A stretch of 64,000 bases of DNA, taken from NCBI GenBank assembly GCA_958298945.1, contig OY282607.1, positions 31,777,000 to 31,840,999 of the forward strand. Direction: 5' to 3'. The stretch is from Atherix ibis. Taxonomy: Eukaryota; Arthropoda; Insecta; Diptera; Athericidae. Each line of letters starts with the position of its first letter. The stretch's first letter is position 1. A program made the position numbers and the translations under genes. Below the pieces are notes generated by a model, which searched no databases, was not told the origin of the DNA, and saw only the letters and a program-made list of their open reading frames with translations. This document shows, piece by piece, positions 11,797 through 26,800 of this stretch.

Positions 11797-12934
11797 AGGT
11801 GTAGTGAAAAGAAATCCATTATTTTTGCATTAAATTGAAGGTATTATTTAGCATAGATAGAATGATACGATTTAGGTCAAATATGCACCGTTTTGTTCGA
11901 TAACTTGTTGCCATTTTGGAGGTAATATCATAATGCCTCTCTCATAGAAACCCTCGTCCCTATTGGCAAAAAACTGGGACAGTCGATTTTCACAATCTTC
12001 TCTTGAGGCGAATTTTTCACCTGCAAAATCATTCGTCATAGACAGGAAGAGGTGGTAATCACTTGGTACCAGGTCCGGACTATAAGGTGGATGCATAAGA
12101 ACATCACAACCAAGGTCCCGGAACTTCTGGCGAGTCACTATCGATGTATGCGGCCTGGCGTTGGCCTGATGGAACACAATTCCTCTCCTATTGACCAAAG
12201 CTGGCCGCTTCTGGGCAATTGCTTCTTTCAGACGGTCCAATTGTTGACACTATAGGTCCGAATTAAGAGTTCGGCCGTACGGGGAGCAGCTCATTCCCTG
12301 CCAGTCCCACCAAACACACAGCAAAACCTTCCTGGCTGTCAATCCTGGCTTGACCACCGTTTCGCAGATGGAAATTCGGTCCATGAGGTTTTTTTGCGAT
12401 AACTCGTGTGGCACCCATACATCGAGCTTCTTTTTGTATCCAGCCTTATTTAAGTGGTTCCAAACGGTTTTTTGTGTAATGTTTAGCTCCTGGGCAATCG
12501 AAACAGTGCTTACGTGACGGTCGGACTCGACGATTTCCATTATTTTATCGACATTTTCGACAATTGGCCTTCCAGAGCGTGGTGCATCTTTGACATCAAA
12601 ATTACCGGAACGGAATCGACGAAACCAATATTGCGCGTGATTGACTGTTACAGTATCAGAACCATAAACACTATTCACATTTTCAGCTGCCTCGCTTGCG
12701 TTTTCGCCTTTATCGAAGAAAAACTCTAAAATATGGCGTATTTTCTCTTTGTTGGTGTCCATCTTTGACGCGTGCTAAAAAAATACTGAGTCAAGTAATC
12801 ACAAAACTGTATTTAGTACAAAATCTTATCTTTCTAACGCCATCTAGTGCAACCCGATCACACTTTTACAACGGGAGATACAGACTCCTAAAGCCATCTA
12901 TTGGCAAAATAATTGATTACTTTTTACTACACCT
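11797..12934 (-). mobile_element. mariner element with intact termini
   Basis: The inverted ends read AGGTGTAGTGAAAAG on the left, and TTTTACTACACCT on the right is its near-perfect complement. Both are flanked by TA (11795-11796 and 12935-12936). The element is 1138 bp and holds a minus-strand transposase pseudogene (11872-12762). No other copy of this family is in the window. Confidence 0.85.
11872..12762 (-). pseudogene. mariner transposase, internally deleted
   Basis: It starts MDTNKEKIRHILEFFFDKG, a mariner HTH domain with the GRP hook (APRSGRPIVENV). The first 170 codons are open, then a TAG precedes CQQLDRLKEAIAQKRPA, and the frame continues to QQVIEQNGAYLT. Two catalytic lesions are visible. 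The segment after DRISICETVVKPGLTARKV lacks the stretch that normally carries the first Asp (a TGDEKW-type block). At the second site the usual HxDNARPHT reads HQANARPHTS, so Asp is replaced by Ala. The third Asp in YSPDLVPSDYHLF is present. It cannot be an active transposase. Confidence 0.85.
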
Positions 12935-12936
12935 TA

Positions 12937-14803
12937 TATATTAAATTTATAAAAAACCATAGATTATTTTCACAGATATTTTTTTAAAATAAAAATTATT
13001 TCTTTTAAAAATGATTTTGTATTGTTGTTGGAAATTCATAAATTTATCCTTAAGTATAATTTTTGATTAAATGACAATCAAATTATTTGAAATTGGTCAA
13101 TTATAAAAATTAACTAACAATTAAATGAATGATAATTCAATTTCCTATTCACAACGATATTTGGCAGATATTTTTCTACGGTTTTTTAAAATAGAAAATT
13201 TACGATTTTATATCTTAACGCACGTGTTGATTATTTTTGATATGCGTAAGATTAGCATATTTTTTTGTTTCCTTTCTCCACATTTTCAATCTCCAATAAT
13301 TCCTCATTTTTGGCTACTCTTTTTGAATAGATACATTTCTAGAAAATGTGTCGAATTTAATATGCTCTTTGATGGTACCATTCCCATTCGGTCAATTGAG
13401 GTCGTCTTTTGATGGCTTTTTTTTTCTCTTGTAGTTATTTTCCATCTTGAATAAATTCTTATCATTGTAGTAGGTTTTGCATTTTTTCAAACACGCTTAC
13501 ATCCTCTGCAACAATTTAATACTTGAATTTTTTGGAAAAATATTTTCAAAATGTTTAACTATGAATATGCTTACAAACGGTTTTCCATTTTAGTAGATTT
13601 TTTGAGGTGCAAAGATGTGTTTGCCACACAATTCAGCTCTCGTAGTTTTTTATTATTTTCTATTTTTATTTAGTGATGTCTTGTTATTTATTTTATTTGA
13701 AATCCAGTGTAATTTCTGTATAACCTTATAATCGAGTATATTTTTACTTATGACCTTACAAAGAAAATGTTTATATAAATATCAGGAACTTGATAAAAAT
13801 CAAAAAAAAAACTTAAAAATTTATTAATAAAAGGAATTTTTTTTTCAAATTTTCAAAATAAGTATGACTAGTGCAAAACAATTTTGAAAGCTTTGCCCCG
13901 ATTTATCAGTTCATATATATGAGCATATATATAGGTCTTGAATGGGGTCAATTTCAATCGAGATAACTTAGTTAATGTGTCTCAACTTAATTACAGACAA
14001 GTTGGAAAATTATTTATAAGCTCAGTTCTTCATTAACTTTTAAGAGAATAAATAATATTAGTTACAAAATTCATTCGAGAGCTAATTATTAGTTTTGAAT
14101 AAATTAATTTAAAGTGGAATAAAAGTAATTTTGTTGTTGTTTTTTTTTTGTTGATAAAACTTATATTTTTAAAAATAATTAAAAGAAAATATTAAATAGT
14201 AAATTTAATTTAATTCACTATAAATTATTAAATAGCTAATGTGTAATTTTAAATTAAAAAAATATTGTATAATAAAATAAATTAAAATAATTACCCCCCA
14301 AAAAAAAAACTTAATAATATATACAAAGTCGAAAAAGTTAAGAAGAAATTTTCTCAGATATCTAATTAAGCTGATATAAAATGTAAATATCTTTTTCATA
14401 CAATTACATACATAGGTATTCACAGTTTTTAATGTTTATAGAAGAAATTTTCATCTAAAGCTTGGAAAGTGCGACTGTATTCAATTTGAAAAAATCAGTT
14501 TAGTTTGTTGTTTATGTTAGTCAAAGTGATTATAAACTGATACCAAAGTGCATATAATAAAATTAAAAAAAAAACAATTAATATTGTAATAATAATAATT
14601 TAAAAATATAATAAGAAAAATAATTTTCTAATTAATTATATTCTTTATTGAAAGAAAAATAAATAAATTTTTATTAAAATTTAAAAAAAATTGAAAGCAA
14701 ACAAAATTCCACTTGTTATAACTAAGGTTTTTTTTTAAAATAAAAATACATTAACTTAATAGATATAAATTTTAGTGTTGTATGATAATAAAGATAATTT
14801 TGA
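12937..14803. other. AT-rich DNA upstream of gemini
   Basis: No coding frame with support. The stretch adjoins the proposed first coding exon of the CP2 gene and may contain its 5' UTR and promoter, but I see no clear TATA/Inr pair. Confidence 0.4.
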
Positions 14804-17800
14804 ATGATTCGGAAACATTTTCGTGATTATAAACATTTTACCATGCATAACTATCCGAATTTTATTAATCCAAATGATAAAGAATTAAGCAGTAGGCGTC
14901 CTTGTCGATATCAGAATAATGCCGGTATGTACTACGTATATAGTTACACTACGTATCGTAACTGCAGTTAGCCTAAAAGAAAATTATCATAAATTCATAT
15001 TGATTATAATATATGTTCGAAGGTTCTATGAATATTTTCTCTTAATTATTATTGATAATATTAATAATTGTTAAATTAATTTTCTTTTGAAAAAAAAAAA
15101 ATTTTGAACTGTGCTTTGTTATGTTTGGGTTTTGTTATCGTGCTATGATAATAAATAAAAACAAAAATTCTTATATATTTTTGCCGAATTCTCTTATCAC
15201 AAACAGTAAATAATAGATATGAAGTGGTGAGATGTGTTATCAGTATTAAAAAAAATAATGATATATTTTATTGCTATGACTAGGCATATTCAAAAAAATA
15301 TTTTAAAAATAATTTCGTTATTAAAAATTAATCGATAAATTATTTTTATTTAAAAAGAAAAAACTAAATCGCAATAGTTGCATTTAAAAATCTTTTTTAA
15401 TAAATTGAACATTTATAAGATTTTTTTTTTAAATATTAAATATCAATAATCAATAAGTAATAGTAGATATTATAGGTGTTGTTGTTGTCTTATTCTAATA
15501 TGGAAAGAAAAAATAGTTTAAACTAGTATAACAATCTGAATGAAACCACGTTTATATACGTTAAACTTGAGATATTGTTAGCTAAATTAAATAAGTTGTG
15601 TAAAAGTGACTAATATGTACACATATCTTTTTATCTATTTATCTCAATTAAATTCTATAGAATAGTATATGCATATTAAATCAAGATTATCTCACTAATT
15701 GGAAATTACTCATATGAGTTTAATAATTTATTCTTGTATTATTTAAGTAGAATAAGTGAAAAAATATTTTCGAAAAGAATCAGTCAAGAAAATTTTCACT
15801 ATTTTTTGATTAAAATAAAAATAGTTTGTTTTTAAAAAAATATTTATTTTTTTAAAGATATATTTTTTAACACTATTTCGATTAAAGAATTTCTTTAAAA
15901 ATTTGAACTTAAAAGAAATCTCGCATCTTAATCATTTTTCCATAATTTTTTTTGTTGAAATTTTATAATATAATAATTGTGAATTTAACTTAGCGGTGTT
16001 ATTTTCCTACAGCTCTACCACCTGGACCTAAAAATACATAAGGACCTTTTTATACATAAGGTGTCCTTTAAAACCTAAAGTATTTCATGACAGTGTTAAA
16101 ATTTTAATCATTTTGTATACAAATGTCAAAACCATTTAGCAGCTTTATTTGAATTTTACGGAGATTATATAATAAGTCTTTGGCATTATCAAAAATAGGC
16201 TATTTATATTTTTTTTTAATATGGAAAAAGGTGAATTTTGTGAAGTGGAAGCAAAAATAACCTGAAATAAACACCAAGTTTGAAAAGATAATATGGACTC
16301 CTCACCATCGTAGTAAATCGTTCACTACCGGCTTACGAAATTTTTCGTTTTGAAGAAAAAAACTTCTCTTTCATCAAGAAGACAATGCACGTGTGCACCC
16401 TTGTATTATCGCCATAACAAAATTCCGTGGGTTAGGATACGAATTGCTTCCGCATCGACTATATTCACCAGATTAAGCACTCAGTGATTATTACATATTT
16501 CAGGATACTATATAAAAAAAGGCTCGGCCAAAAATATTTGACTCAAACGATGAGGTAATTACTGAAAAAAATCCTATTTTCAAGGGTTGGATAGGATCGA
16601 ATTTTTAGATGGTATACAAAAGATTAAAAAATCATTGGATTTAAATGTATCGACCTAAAAGAATTCTTTATTTTAAAATAAAATGAATTTTACACATACA
16701 AATGTTTTCTTTTTATCAAGGCCAAGTATTAATCATACATGCCTCGTAAACAAATAAGGGAAGCTGAAAAATCGAAACATGTTCCTCTCCTTGGCAGACC
16801 ACCTTTCGTATTATTCTCAAAAACATAGTACCTAGTCGAACTGGACATGCCAAATGGAATATTATGTTAGATATAGTGAGCTGCATTTTATTTATTTAAC
16901 AATAGTATTTTGAAATACATTAAAAAAATAGAATAAGAAGTACGAAGAGTTCTAGGAAGTGAATGAAGTTTATTTCAAGATAATTTAGAGGCGTTTATAT
17001 GTATTTAACGGTGTATATTAATAGTAACATTTAAAATAACAAGCCATGCTAATGTCATGGTAAGGATAAATTCGTATTACTGTCAGGATTTTCGGACATA
17101 TTCATTGAAAACAGTCAAAACGGTTATAATCCAGCCGCAAATATCACACACAGTTGATGACCAGAAAAATAAAAATTGGTATAAAATTTTGGTCTGGTAT
17201 AAAGAGTAAATATGTTGTAAATGGGATTTTATACTTGGCAAAATACGAAACCAACCCGACCGATGGTTCGAACTACGAGTATAGAAGTGTCTTTCTTTTC
17301 AACAAAAAAAACTAATTTATTTGGAACAATTCGCTAGAACAAAAGAAAACCGCTAAGCCTTTCCACAGTAGTTTCCACAGTTATTGAAAAGCAAATGTGT
17401 AAATAAAACACCTTCTGATCAAAACAGTTATATACGAATACACAAAATCTTAGTAGAAATAGTGTTTAATATTTATACTATAAAAATTTAATTATATATT
17501 TTGTGCCAAAGATTTTTAAATCAAACATTATTTAAAAAAAAAATTGTTCATTATTAGATCACAATACTTATTAAAATGCATTTTTTTTTTGTTTTGTTTT
17601 AATAAAATTATTTAAATATTGATTCTTTTAAATAAATGTATAATTAATTATATATTTTTTTACAATTGCCAGAATGTGCAAACTTTAAAAAAAAATGTAA
17701 TTTTTTTCCCAATGAGTGCCTTCATCTCTGCATTATCTAAATAAGCAAGGATTTCCACATATTTTACTTAATTTCTTAATATGTGTAATTAGTATTAATA

Positions 17801-20800
17801 GCTTTATACTTTTCTAATAACTCTATTTTTGTTGTCCCTTTAATTCTTCTAGCATCTCTGCCTATTTCCCATAGGAAAACGAAATTACTTCCCGGACAAC
17901 CCAATACAGACAGACAGACATTTGAACTGTGCTACAGACAAACAGACAGGTGCAGCAAAATAATGCAGTTTAATGCACCCTGCCGGTTACTTCCGCATGC
18001 AGGTATTATACGTGCATAGAAAAATGACGAAGTTTTTTCAAAATCCGTAATTAAGGGTGTTTTTAAAAAAATAAAAAATACACATAGGTGTAGGAGAAAT
18101 AGTTTTATAGTTTTACATCCAAAGGGTGGGAAGGGGGCGGTGGTATACAATTTGAGGAGTAAAAAAGAAAATTAGTTAAGTTTATTTGGTTAACTGAAAA
18201 CCATACGAACTGGTTTTAAGTCCACATAGCATATTTTTCACTCTTAATTTTCAATTATACTCATAATTGTTTACTGCTTCTCCTCTTCGTGTCACTATTC
18301 TCTCGCACGAAGATTTATAAGAGAAATCAACTGTTCAATGCTCAACTATTTCAGTAGAAGTATTGGGACGCGTTCATTTCCAGAGTGTGGCACTTTTCTA
18401 TGCGTGGTAGACTTATATATAATTCTTTTTTTTTTATCTACATGTGGTGGCATATTTTTAGTAAACTTCTTCGCTAAATACAAAATTCTCTTTTCCTATG
18501 GGTGCATATTCAATCTTTCTCTCAACAATCTTTTTTCTTAATTAGGCCATCGATATTCATACCTACTCATAATGTAGAATATAAATCCGACGACAACGAT
18601 AAAATGATATGTGATTATGCTGTCAAAATTTATAAGATCTTCACTATCTTTCGGGAATGCATAAAATCCAGCTGACCGACAACAATGACAAACGATTTTA
18701 TTTCTCTGATTTTATCCTTAACGTTGTAGTTTTGCCACACATTTCAGTGTTTGGTTGGTTATGTGCCAGAATCCTAGAAAATGAAATCAGAGGCAAAATA
18801 AATGCATATATGAGGTTAAGTGAATTAAGCTTAAAATATAAATAGTAGTATACTGTTAAATGGCGTTTATTAATTAAATCGGCCGAAATTTGTTAATTTT
18901 TGATAACTATTCTAGTTGGTGTAGGAATTGTGTTCTTACCTGTATTCTTATCAAGTAATCTGCTGGAGTATGCGTACGTAGTTCCCTCAGATTTTACAAT
19001 GTTTATTTTGGGATAGGTTTTCATTTCTTTTAGCTTGGTTCTTTACCTTAATACCCCGGTATTTTCCATATATTCTAAAGCACTGATAAAACATTCCCCT
19101 TCATGAGAGCTATTTAATATGTTATACTCGTATCTTCTCTAAATGTTAACGCTGCGTCAAACTTCAAAACTGATGGCAGTACAAATTTTCTTCAGTAAAA
19201 ACTTGTTTTTTTGTAATTATATATGTTTTTTAAATTTAATAATTAACTAAGAAAAAAATCCATTTTAAAGTTTAAAAAAAAAATTGAATAATTTTCAAAT
19301 ATTTTATACAAAAACAAATACTTTATTATATTTCCTATTTTATTACCTAATAAAAATTTTCGATTTCGATTATCTTGAAAAAGATTATTGTTTCTTTCAA
19401 CTTATATTTTTATTTGTTATTTTTAATTTGTATACAGAAATACTTTCAAAATATTGATAATTTGCTGTAAAAATTTATTGACAAAAGTTCTATTTATATT
19501 GTTATTAAAAAACCAAAAATTCCAATATCCTTCTTATAAATAAATGTGTTATTGAAAACACCAAAATATCCGAAGAGTTTAATGAGATTTCGATAAATTT
19601 TTGAAAATTAAGCATCAGCATATCGTAACAGATTAGCCATTTTACAATACGGAAAGAATAGTCCTGTTATTTGACCGATATTTAACATATATATTATTCA
19701 TGGTAATATTTATTTAACCTATTTTTTATACAATGAATTTTTTACTCAACACAATAATATTATAGAAACTTTTTTCAAACGTGCTGATTCTGCCGCCATA
19801 GGTTTATTTCTTGTTTGGTGGATAAGTCAATAAGCAAAATTGCCGTTTATATGATTCTAAAAACCCGCAATTGACCGTTATTAAATCTGCAAAAAGTGAC
19901 TGTCTGGTGTGTTTTTTGGTCTGAAAGTGTCATTCATGAATTTTGAGCACTATGGCAGTATGATAACCAAGCATGAACTTGAATATGTTGATCTGGACCA
20001 ATAAATCGGCATCAATTTGGATTTCGCAACACGTAACTTCGAGATTTGGCGAAGTCATTGAAGCCGTTAGATCTTTTTTGTGGATCTAAATAAAATATCG
20101 CTTCTACGCACATAATTTTTAGAGCATTTAAAAATCGAAATCCGACGAATTACAGTCCTAAATGTGCGAAAAAGTCATCGAAAATTACCTCAAAATAATC
20201 GTGTCCTACAAAAGATCTCTCGAAAACCATTTGAATCATATATTTTATGTAGAATAGCTAAAGTAATGCAAAAGTTTTTTATCAAAATTTGAATTTTAAA
20301 TGTGTTTTATATAGCATTGGTTTCAAAGCTAAAATCGGATAATTCTTTATTTACTGCTATAGCATATTCTTATTGCTAATAATTTTTATAATTTTTTAGA
20401 TTATATATTTTATTGTATTTTTCACATTATTTTTAATTACAATAAATTACAATTTATTATTTGTTTGTATGCCTTATAATAAATAAAAATTTTAAATATT
20501 TTCCCTTTACATTGTAATTATTTTTGCTTTGATGTAACAGGCGAAAGCTTTTGAAAACTCATAACTTAGAAATAATATCAGCTATTGTATACTGAATAAA
20601 TGAGTTAAATTATTCAATATCAGAGATATTATCATAAGCGCATTTTATTTACTAATAAATCAAGTAATCAAATAGAATCGACTAAGTTCAAGTTAATCAT
20701 AGCTAATTGTAGTAATATAACATATATGGTATAAAAACAAAATTCTTTACAGCCGATAGCATAAATTCTTGTTTAATATTATCATTTTTTTGGAGTTTTT

Positions 20801-23800
20801 CTCTGTAATTGGTAATATTTTAATTAAATAACTTGAATGCAGAAATTACTCCAATTTATCTAGAAAAATATTATAATTAACACGTGAATATATTATGCAT
20901 TTTTTTACCATTCATATACTATTGCCTATTTGCGTCAATAAATCATAGATATTCTAATAAATTAACACATTTTATTATGATATTTTTCTTTAAAAGCAAA
21001 TTGTATATGTATAGGTATTTAATAATCTTTCTTTTAAAAGTATTAGTTACACGTGTAACTAACTAAAAAAAAATTATAATAAAGAAAAATTAGTTGAAAA
21101 TTTTTTTATTAGAAATAAAATAATAACAATAAAATAAACTTTTTTTTTGTTGATTTTTTGGTAGGCCGAACAAGTTGGACAGACGATATAGATTTCGATT
21201 TAAATAATGAATTCGGAAATAACGGATATTTACACAAGTAAATAATAAATAATTAATTTTTAATTTGAAAATAATATATTCTCACCTTAATTTGTTCTCT
21301 TTTCTATGGAAAAAATAATACTTGTATTATATTTTGTTGGTGTAACCAAAAAGTGAGGCATTCTTATCAGCATTAACTGTTTTAAAACAAGAAATTCCAT
21401 CACCCACTAATGATGGACGAAAAGGTCCAAGGAGTCCACATGGTTGTAAACCGATTTTGATTAATAATCATCAGGATAAGCAACAATCTGTGATTAATAC
21501 AAGCTCTAGTAATGATGGCACTACTGCAAATAATTCTGCACAAACTCAAACTACACCTACTGATGCGTCCACAAATCGACAGAATCCACAAAGTCTGCCA
21601 GATCAGCAACAACAACAACAACAGCATCATCAACAGCAACAACCACAACCGCCAACCCAAAGTTCGGTTATTTCAGGTTTTCAGCATATATTACAACATC
21701 AAAGTAGCTACGAAACTAATAGTGGTATTTATTTTATATAAAAAAAATTCTTTTGCATTTAAACATAATATCAATTTCTTTTTTGAGGTTAAAACAAATC
21801 ATGATTTTATTAACTTACAGCAAAAAACAGTCCCATCCATACAGAAACAGCAATCGCTAAAGTTGATACGTCTACCGATGAGTATAAGTAAGTTGTAAAT
21901 TTATAATATTAAAAAATAAATGCGTAAAATTTTTCTTCTTCAGTTTTCTTCTGAATATATAATAAAATACTTTTATTAATATTGAATATTTTTATAGATT
22001 TCAGTACGTTTTAGCAGCCGCCACATCAATTGCAACAAAAAATAACGAAGATAGTCTTACGTATTTGAATCAAGGTCAAAGCTATGAGATAAAACTTAAG
22101 AAGCTAGGTGACCTTTCACAATATCGAGGAAAAATATTAAAGGTAAATTTTTTGTACACTAGTTTTTTATACTACTTATATTGTAAATAAATCTAAATAT
22201 AATAGTAAGTTTTTTATTAACACAAATATCAAAATTATTATTAAAAATCAATAAAAAAAAAAGTCCAAATTATCTAATAAATTTTAATTATTACGAGTAT
22301 CATTTCTATTCGAGTGAGAATATAAAATCAAAGTTAAATTGAAAATTATTCAAAATTGCATATTTTTATTTGTTTTGGGTCAACGTTGAACATAAACAAC
22401 AAAACAAATTAATAATAAATACATTTTACACAAAATATATTGTAATAATATTTTTATTAATAATAATAATAATACTCCTAATAATAATCCTAATGAAAAT
22501 TGTTATGCTTGAGGTAGTAGTAAACTTTGAAAAATTTTCAATTTCTTTTATTATCTTCTTCTTGATGATATGTTTATGTTAATTATTCGAAAATATTATT
22601 TTCGATTTCGAAATTGACATTCATCCAAATAATATGTCTTAAAGGCCTGAACACAATACCAACAGAAACGATATAAGACAATCGTTTTATGGGGGCCACA
22701 GAATTGCAACGACAAGCGATAATAACAAACTTATTTTTTATTTTATTCTGATAGTTGTAGTATACAAAATTGAAATGAATTTAAAAAAATACGTCTATAG
22801 GGTTAAGTGAACTTAAAAATTGAATAAAATTGCATAAAATGCACATAATAATAAACTGATCAGATGACGTTACTTTACTCGTTGCGATTGTGTTTGAGTT
22901 GTTGACTTGGGCGAGCTTCGTAAATTTTTGATAGCTATTATAGTTATTGCTAAGCAACGATTTCACCATTTTAGAAAAAATCGTTCACTTTTTCGGGTTG
23001 ATTGATGTAATACGAGTGTATGCTCGAACATGTTGGACGAACAACTTCTTCTCGATCAACAATTTTCGAGGCGAACAAAATATTTTTGGATTTTTTTAAA
23101 ATTTGATTTTCAAATAATTTAATATAGTTCTCACCTTTTATATTAATTAAAAATTTTCCTAATATCAGTTTTTTAATACCACAATATATGAAGATTAACT
23201 CAAATTGTAAACGCTCGATCAGTTTGCCCAACGTGTGCGAACATTTCCCAATTTTGAGACTTTGCATTTTTTTTTTGTGTGAAGCAGAACGTGTGTGCAT
23301 GTTATAATTGCTTGTTTTATTTTTCAATTAAATGGAGCTCTTTGATATTGTAAAATTCGCTGCTATTGTACATCATCAGCTACATCAATGGCGTACTTTT
23401 GAGTTTTTTTGATCTTAAGAAACAAAAGAAAATAACACAAACTTAGATTAGATCAATGCGAGGCTGGGGAACCAGAGAAATTTCTTTTTACGCTAAAAAC
23501 TCGTTGATAGAGATGGCCTTATAATAGGCGCAGTATGTTATGGTGGAGCATCTATATACAATATCCGACGTGATCCGAAGAACTCTTTCTGTTAGTCTTT
23601 TAAGGACTTATTCATAAAAATACTTATTAATCGACAGTCTGTCCTTATAAGAGCCCTCATTCATTTCACATTTTCATCAGTTATAAATGTTAAAAGGCGC
23701 CGAAAGGAACGCCCTTACAAAATGCCTTCTGAAACCAACAAATTTGTGTTTTTGATAAGAAATATTTCCCATTAGGCTCTTTGACAATTCTCTTTATTCA

Positions 23801-26800
23801 AACTTGCGAATTCAGTTAAAACGAAGTCTATTCAAAAAGTATCGCGAATTTTAAATTTCCGCGGGTTACGTATATTTGATTTTCGATTTTTTGTGTCGTT
23901 ATATTGGTACTCATGTCTCTCACTTATGCCGACAAGTATGGCCATTTTCAATGTTCAGATAATTTTTGACAGCTGCTTTGCTTGCTCGTCTTGGATTTTT
24001 GCTCAATTTCGACCAAAAACAGCATCGCATTAACATTGGCTAAGAGCTGTTGGACTCTGTCCGCGACGACCCAAATTTGCTCCAAAGGGTCATAACTGGT
24101 GACGAATCATGGATTTATGGTTATGACGTGGAAACCAAAGCTCAACCATCCCAATAGAAGCTGCTGCACAAGCCAAGACCAAAAAAAGCGCGCTAAGTTC
24201 GGTCGAATGTGAAGGTTTTGCTTACAGTTTTCTTCGATTACAGGGGCATGGTGCATCATGAGTTCTTGACATAGGGTAGAACGGTCAATAAGTAATATTA
24301 CCTGCAAGTAATGCGCAAGTTACGCGAAGCAATCCGCCAGAAACGCCCGGATTTGTGGAAGAACAAAAATTGGCTTTTCCACCATGATAACGCTCCCGCT
24401 CACGCATCGTTGCTTGTGCGCGAACAAGATCACAAAAAATGATTTTTTGAAGTGCTTCGAGGATTGGAAAAAACGCTGGCACAAGTCTGTAATATCTGGT
24501 GGGGATTAATTTGAAGAGGACAAAATAGATATTCATGAATAAATAAATAATTTTTAAAAAAAAACACAAAATTCGTGATATTTTTTGAACAGACCTCGTA
24601 AGCTAAAGTCCGCAGTGTTATCAGGTCACCCTCAGTGATGCCAGTTTCATTACTATATACAAAAATATATATATATATATTAAGATCCTCTTAAAGAATA
24701 TGTCCTCAGTTATCAGATAAATTTATTATTTTAAATAAATTTTCAACTAATTTTAATAGAAAATTTATTATTTTTAATACAAAATTATTTTAAAATCTAT
24801 AAAAAAAAATTTTGAGTGTAGTAAAAATGACATATTTCTGAATAAAAATCCTTAAAAAACGTTTTACTTATTAAAAGAAAACAAAAATAAATATGAAAAA
24901 AATCTGATTTATTTATTAAAAAAAAATATTCTAAATATTTTTATATCAAATTTGTGAAAATTATAAAATTTAGAAGAAAATTACTTAATATTTGCAAAAT
25001 GTTTTTCTTTAAAAAAAAATGAATATTTTTAAAGAAGAATTAAGAAAGCCTTTTCTATATTAAAGAAGCATTTTTAGATTTGAAGAAGCTTTCTTAAACT
25101 TAGTATTTATAAAAAATTCAAACATTTCGAATGTCTAGAGGTAATTGTGGGAGTTTTAACTCCTCATCAATCTTCTGTACAATAAGATCATTAAAATAAT
25201 TTCAAAAGTAGATCATCTAAAATCTTTTTTTATTTTATCGAATTAATAAAATATTAAATAGGTTATATACGGTTTTTCTTACACATAATAAATTTAAAAA
25301 AAAAATACATCTTATCAAAATATTTCATTAGATACAAATTTTAGATTAGATTTCTCTTTTATATCATAACGTATACGCTCTTATTATGTATTGTATAAAA
25401 GGAAACATTATCATATTGCAAAAATTTCTAATTCATTTAATTGATAAAAAATTCTTTTACGTAAAGATAAATCGTGAGTTATTAAAATTTTGCAATTTTA
25501 TGAAGAAGAAAAAAACAATTTTTTTAATAATTAATAAATGTTAATCAAAATTTTCAATGTATTATGTGATAATTTTCATTTATATCTAAAAACGTGCTGG
25601 TCGAAATTGAATCAAAGAAAATAAATAAATTAAAATTAATAATTATAATAAATGAAATATATATTTTTTGTAGTCATAAATAAGACATTGGCATGGTGTA
25701 GTATATACAATATTTTAGAAGAACAAGTATTCGATTGACATCACAAAGTGTTATGTTCAAAATGGTGACGTTCGAAATGGAAATACACGTACTCATAGAA
25801 GGGAATTATCCATTCGTACACGATCTTATTGGTACAATTAAATTGACATTTTGTTCATCGAAACAATTGAAATCAATTTTAAATGATTAAATATAAATTG
25901 ATATAATTGTACGGCTAGTAAGCACAATGGTAAATGCAAATGATTGTTTTTATTTAAAAGCATATTTCGAATCGATGATGATGGCTAAATGGACAAATAC
26001 ACAAAAATTATATAAAATATTCAAGCTTTGAATTTATATTTTTGTATTTATGGCGATTTGATTTATTTATCGGCATTTATTTATATTAAAAGAAAAAAAA
26101 ACCGAATTTATTATAAATTACTAAATGTTCATAGAAGAAATTTACGTTACTGAATTTTTTTTTTAATAATCAATTTATGATTATTTGTATTTATAGAGCA
26201 TAATAAAAATATGCTTTCATGAGCGGCGGCTACAGTATATGGAACGGGAGCAAATCCAACAATGGCAAGCATCAAGACCAGGTGAAAGGATTATTGAAGT
26301 TGATGTACCACTTTCGTATGGTCTATGCCATGTACTACAACCGCCGAATCCAAATTTAATTAATACGGTCGATGTATCTTGGGATCCAATGAAGGAAGTT
26401 GGCGTCTATATTAAAGTCAATTGTATATCAACGGAGTTTACACCAAAAAAGCACGGAGGCGAAAAGGGCGTACCATTTAGAATACAAATTGATACTTATT
26501 TAGATAATAATAGTGTAGAAAATTTATCAAAACCATTACATGCAGCTGCATGCCAAATAAAGGTAACTGAAAATCATATAAACCATATTTATTTAATTAT
26601 CAATAAAAAAAATGTGTTTTTTGTTGAAATTATTAATTTTTTTGCTATTTAAATAGGTATTTAAATTAAAAGGTGCTGATAGAAAACATAAACAAGATCG
26701 GGAAAAAATTCAGAAACGACCATTATCTGAACAAGAAAAATATCAACCAAGCTACGATTGTACAATACTTAGTGATATTCAACCAGAGGCATTAATATCC

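Noticed and set aside
12052..12944. Plus-strand frames over the 11.8-12.9 kb mariner
   Set aside because: Shadows of the minus-strand transposase.
21371..21372. Acceptor CTTATCAG at 21370 as the start of gemini exon 3
   Set aside because: It leaves phases 2+2, which do not close. Starting at 21354 closes the frame and adds [14 protein letters not shown], consistent with the family.
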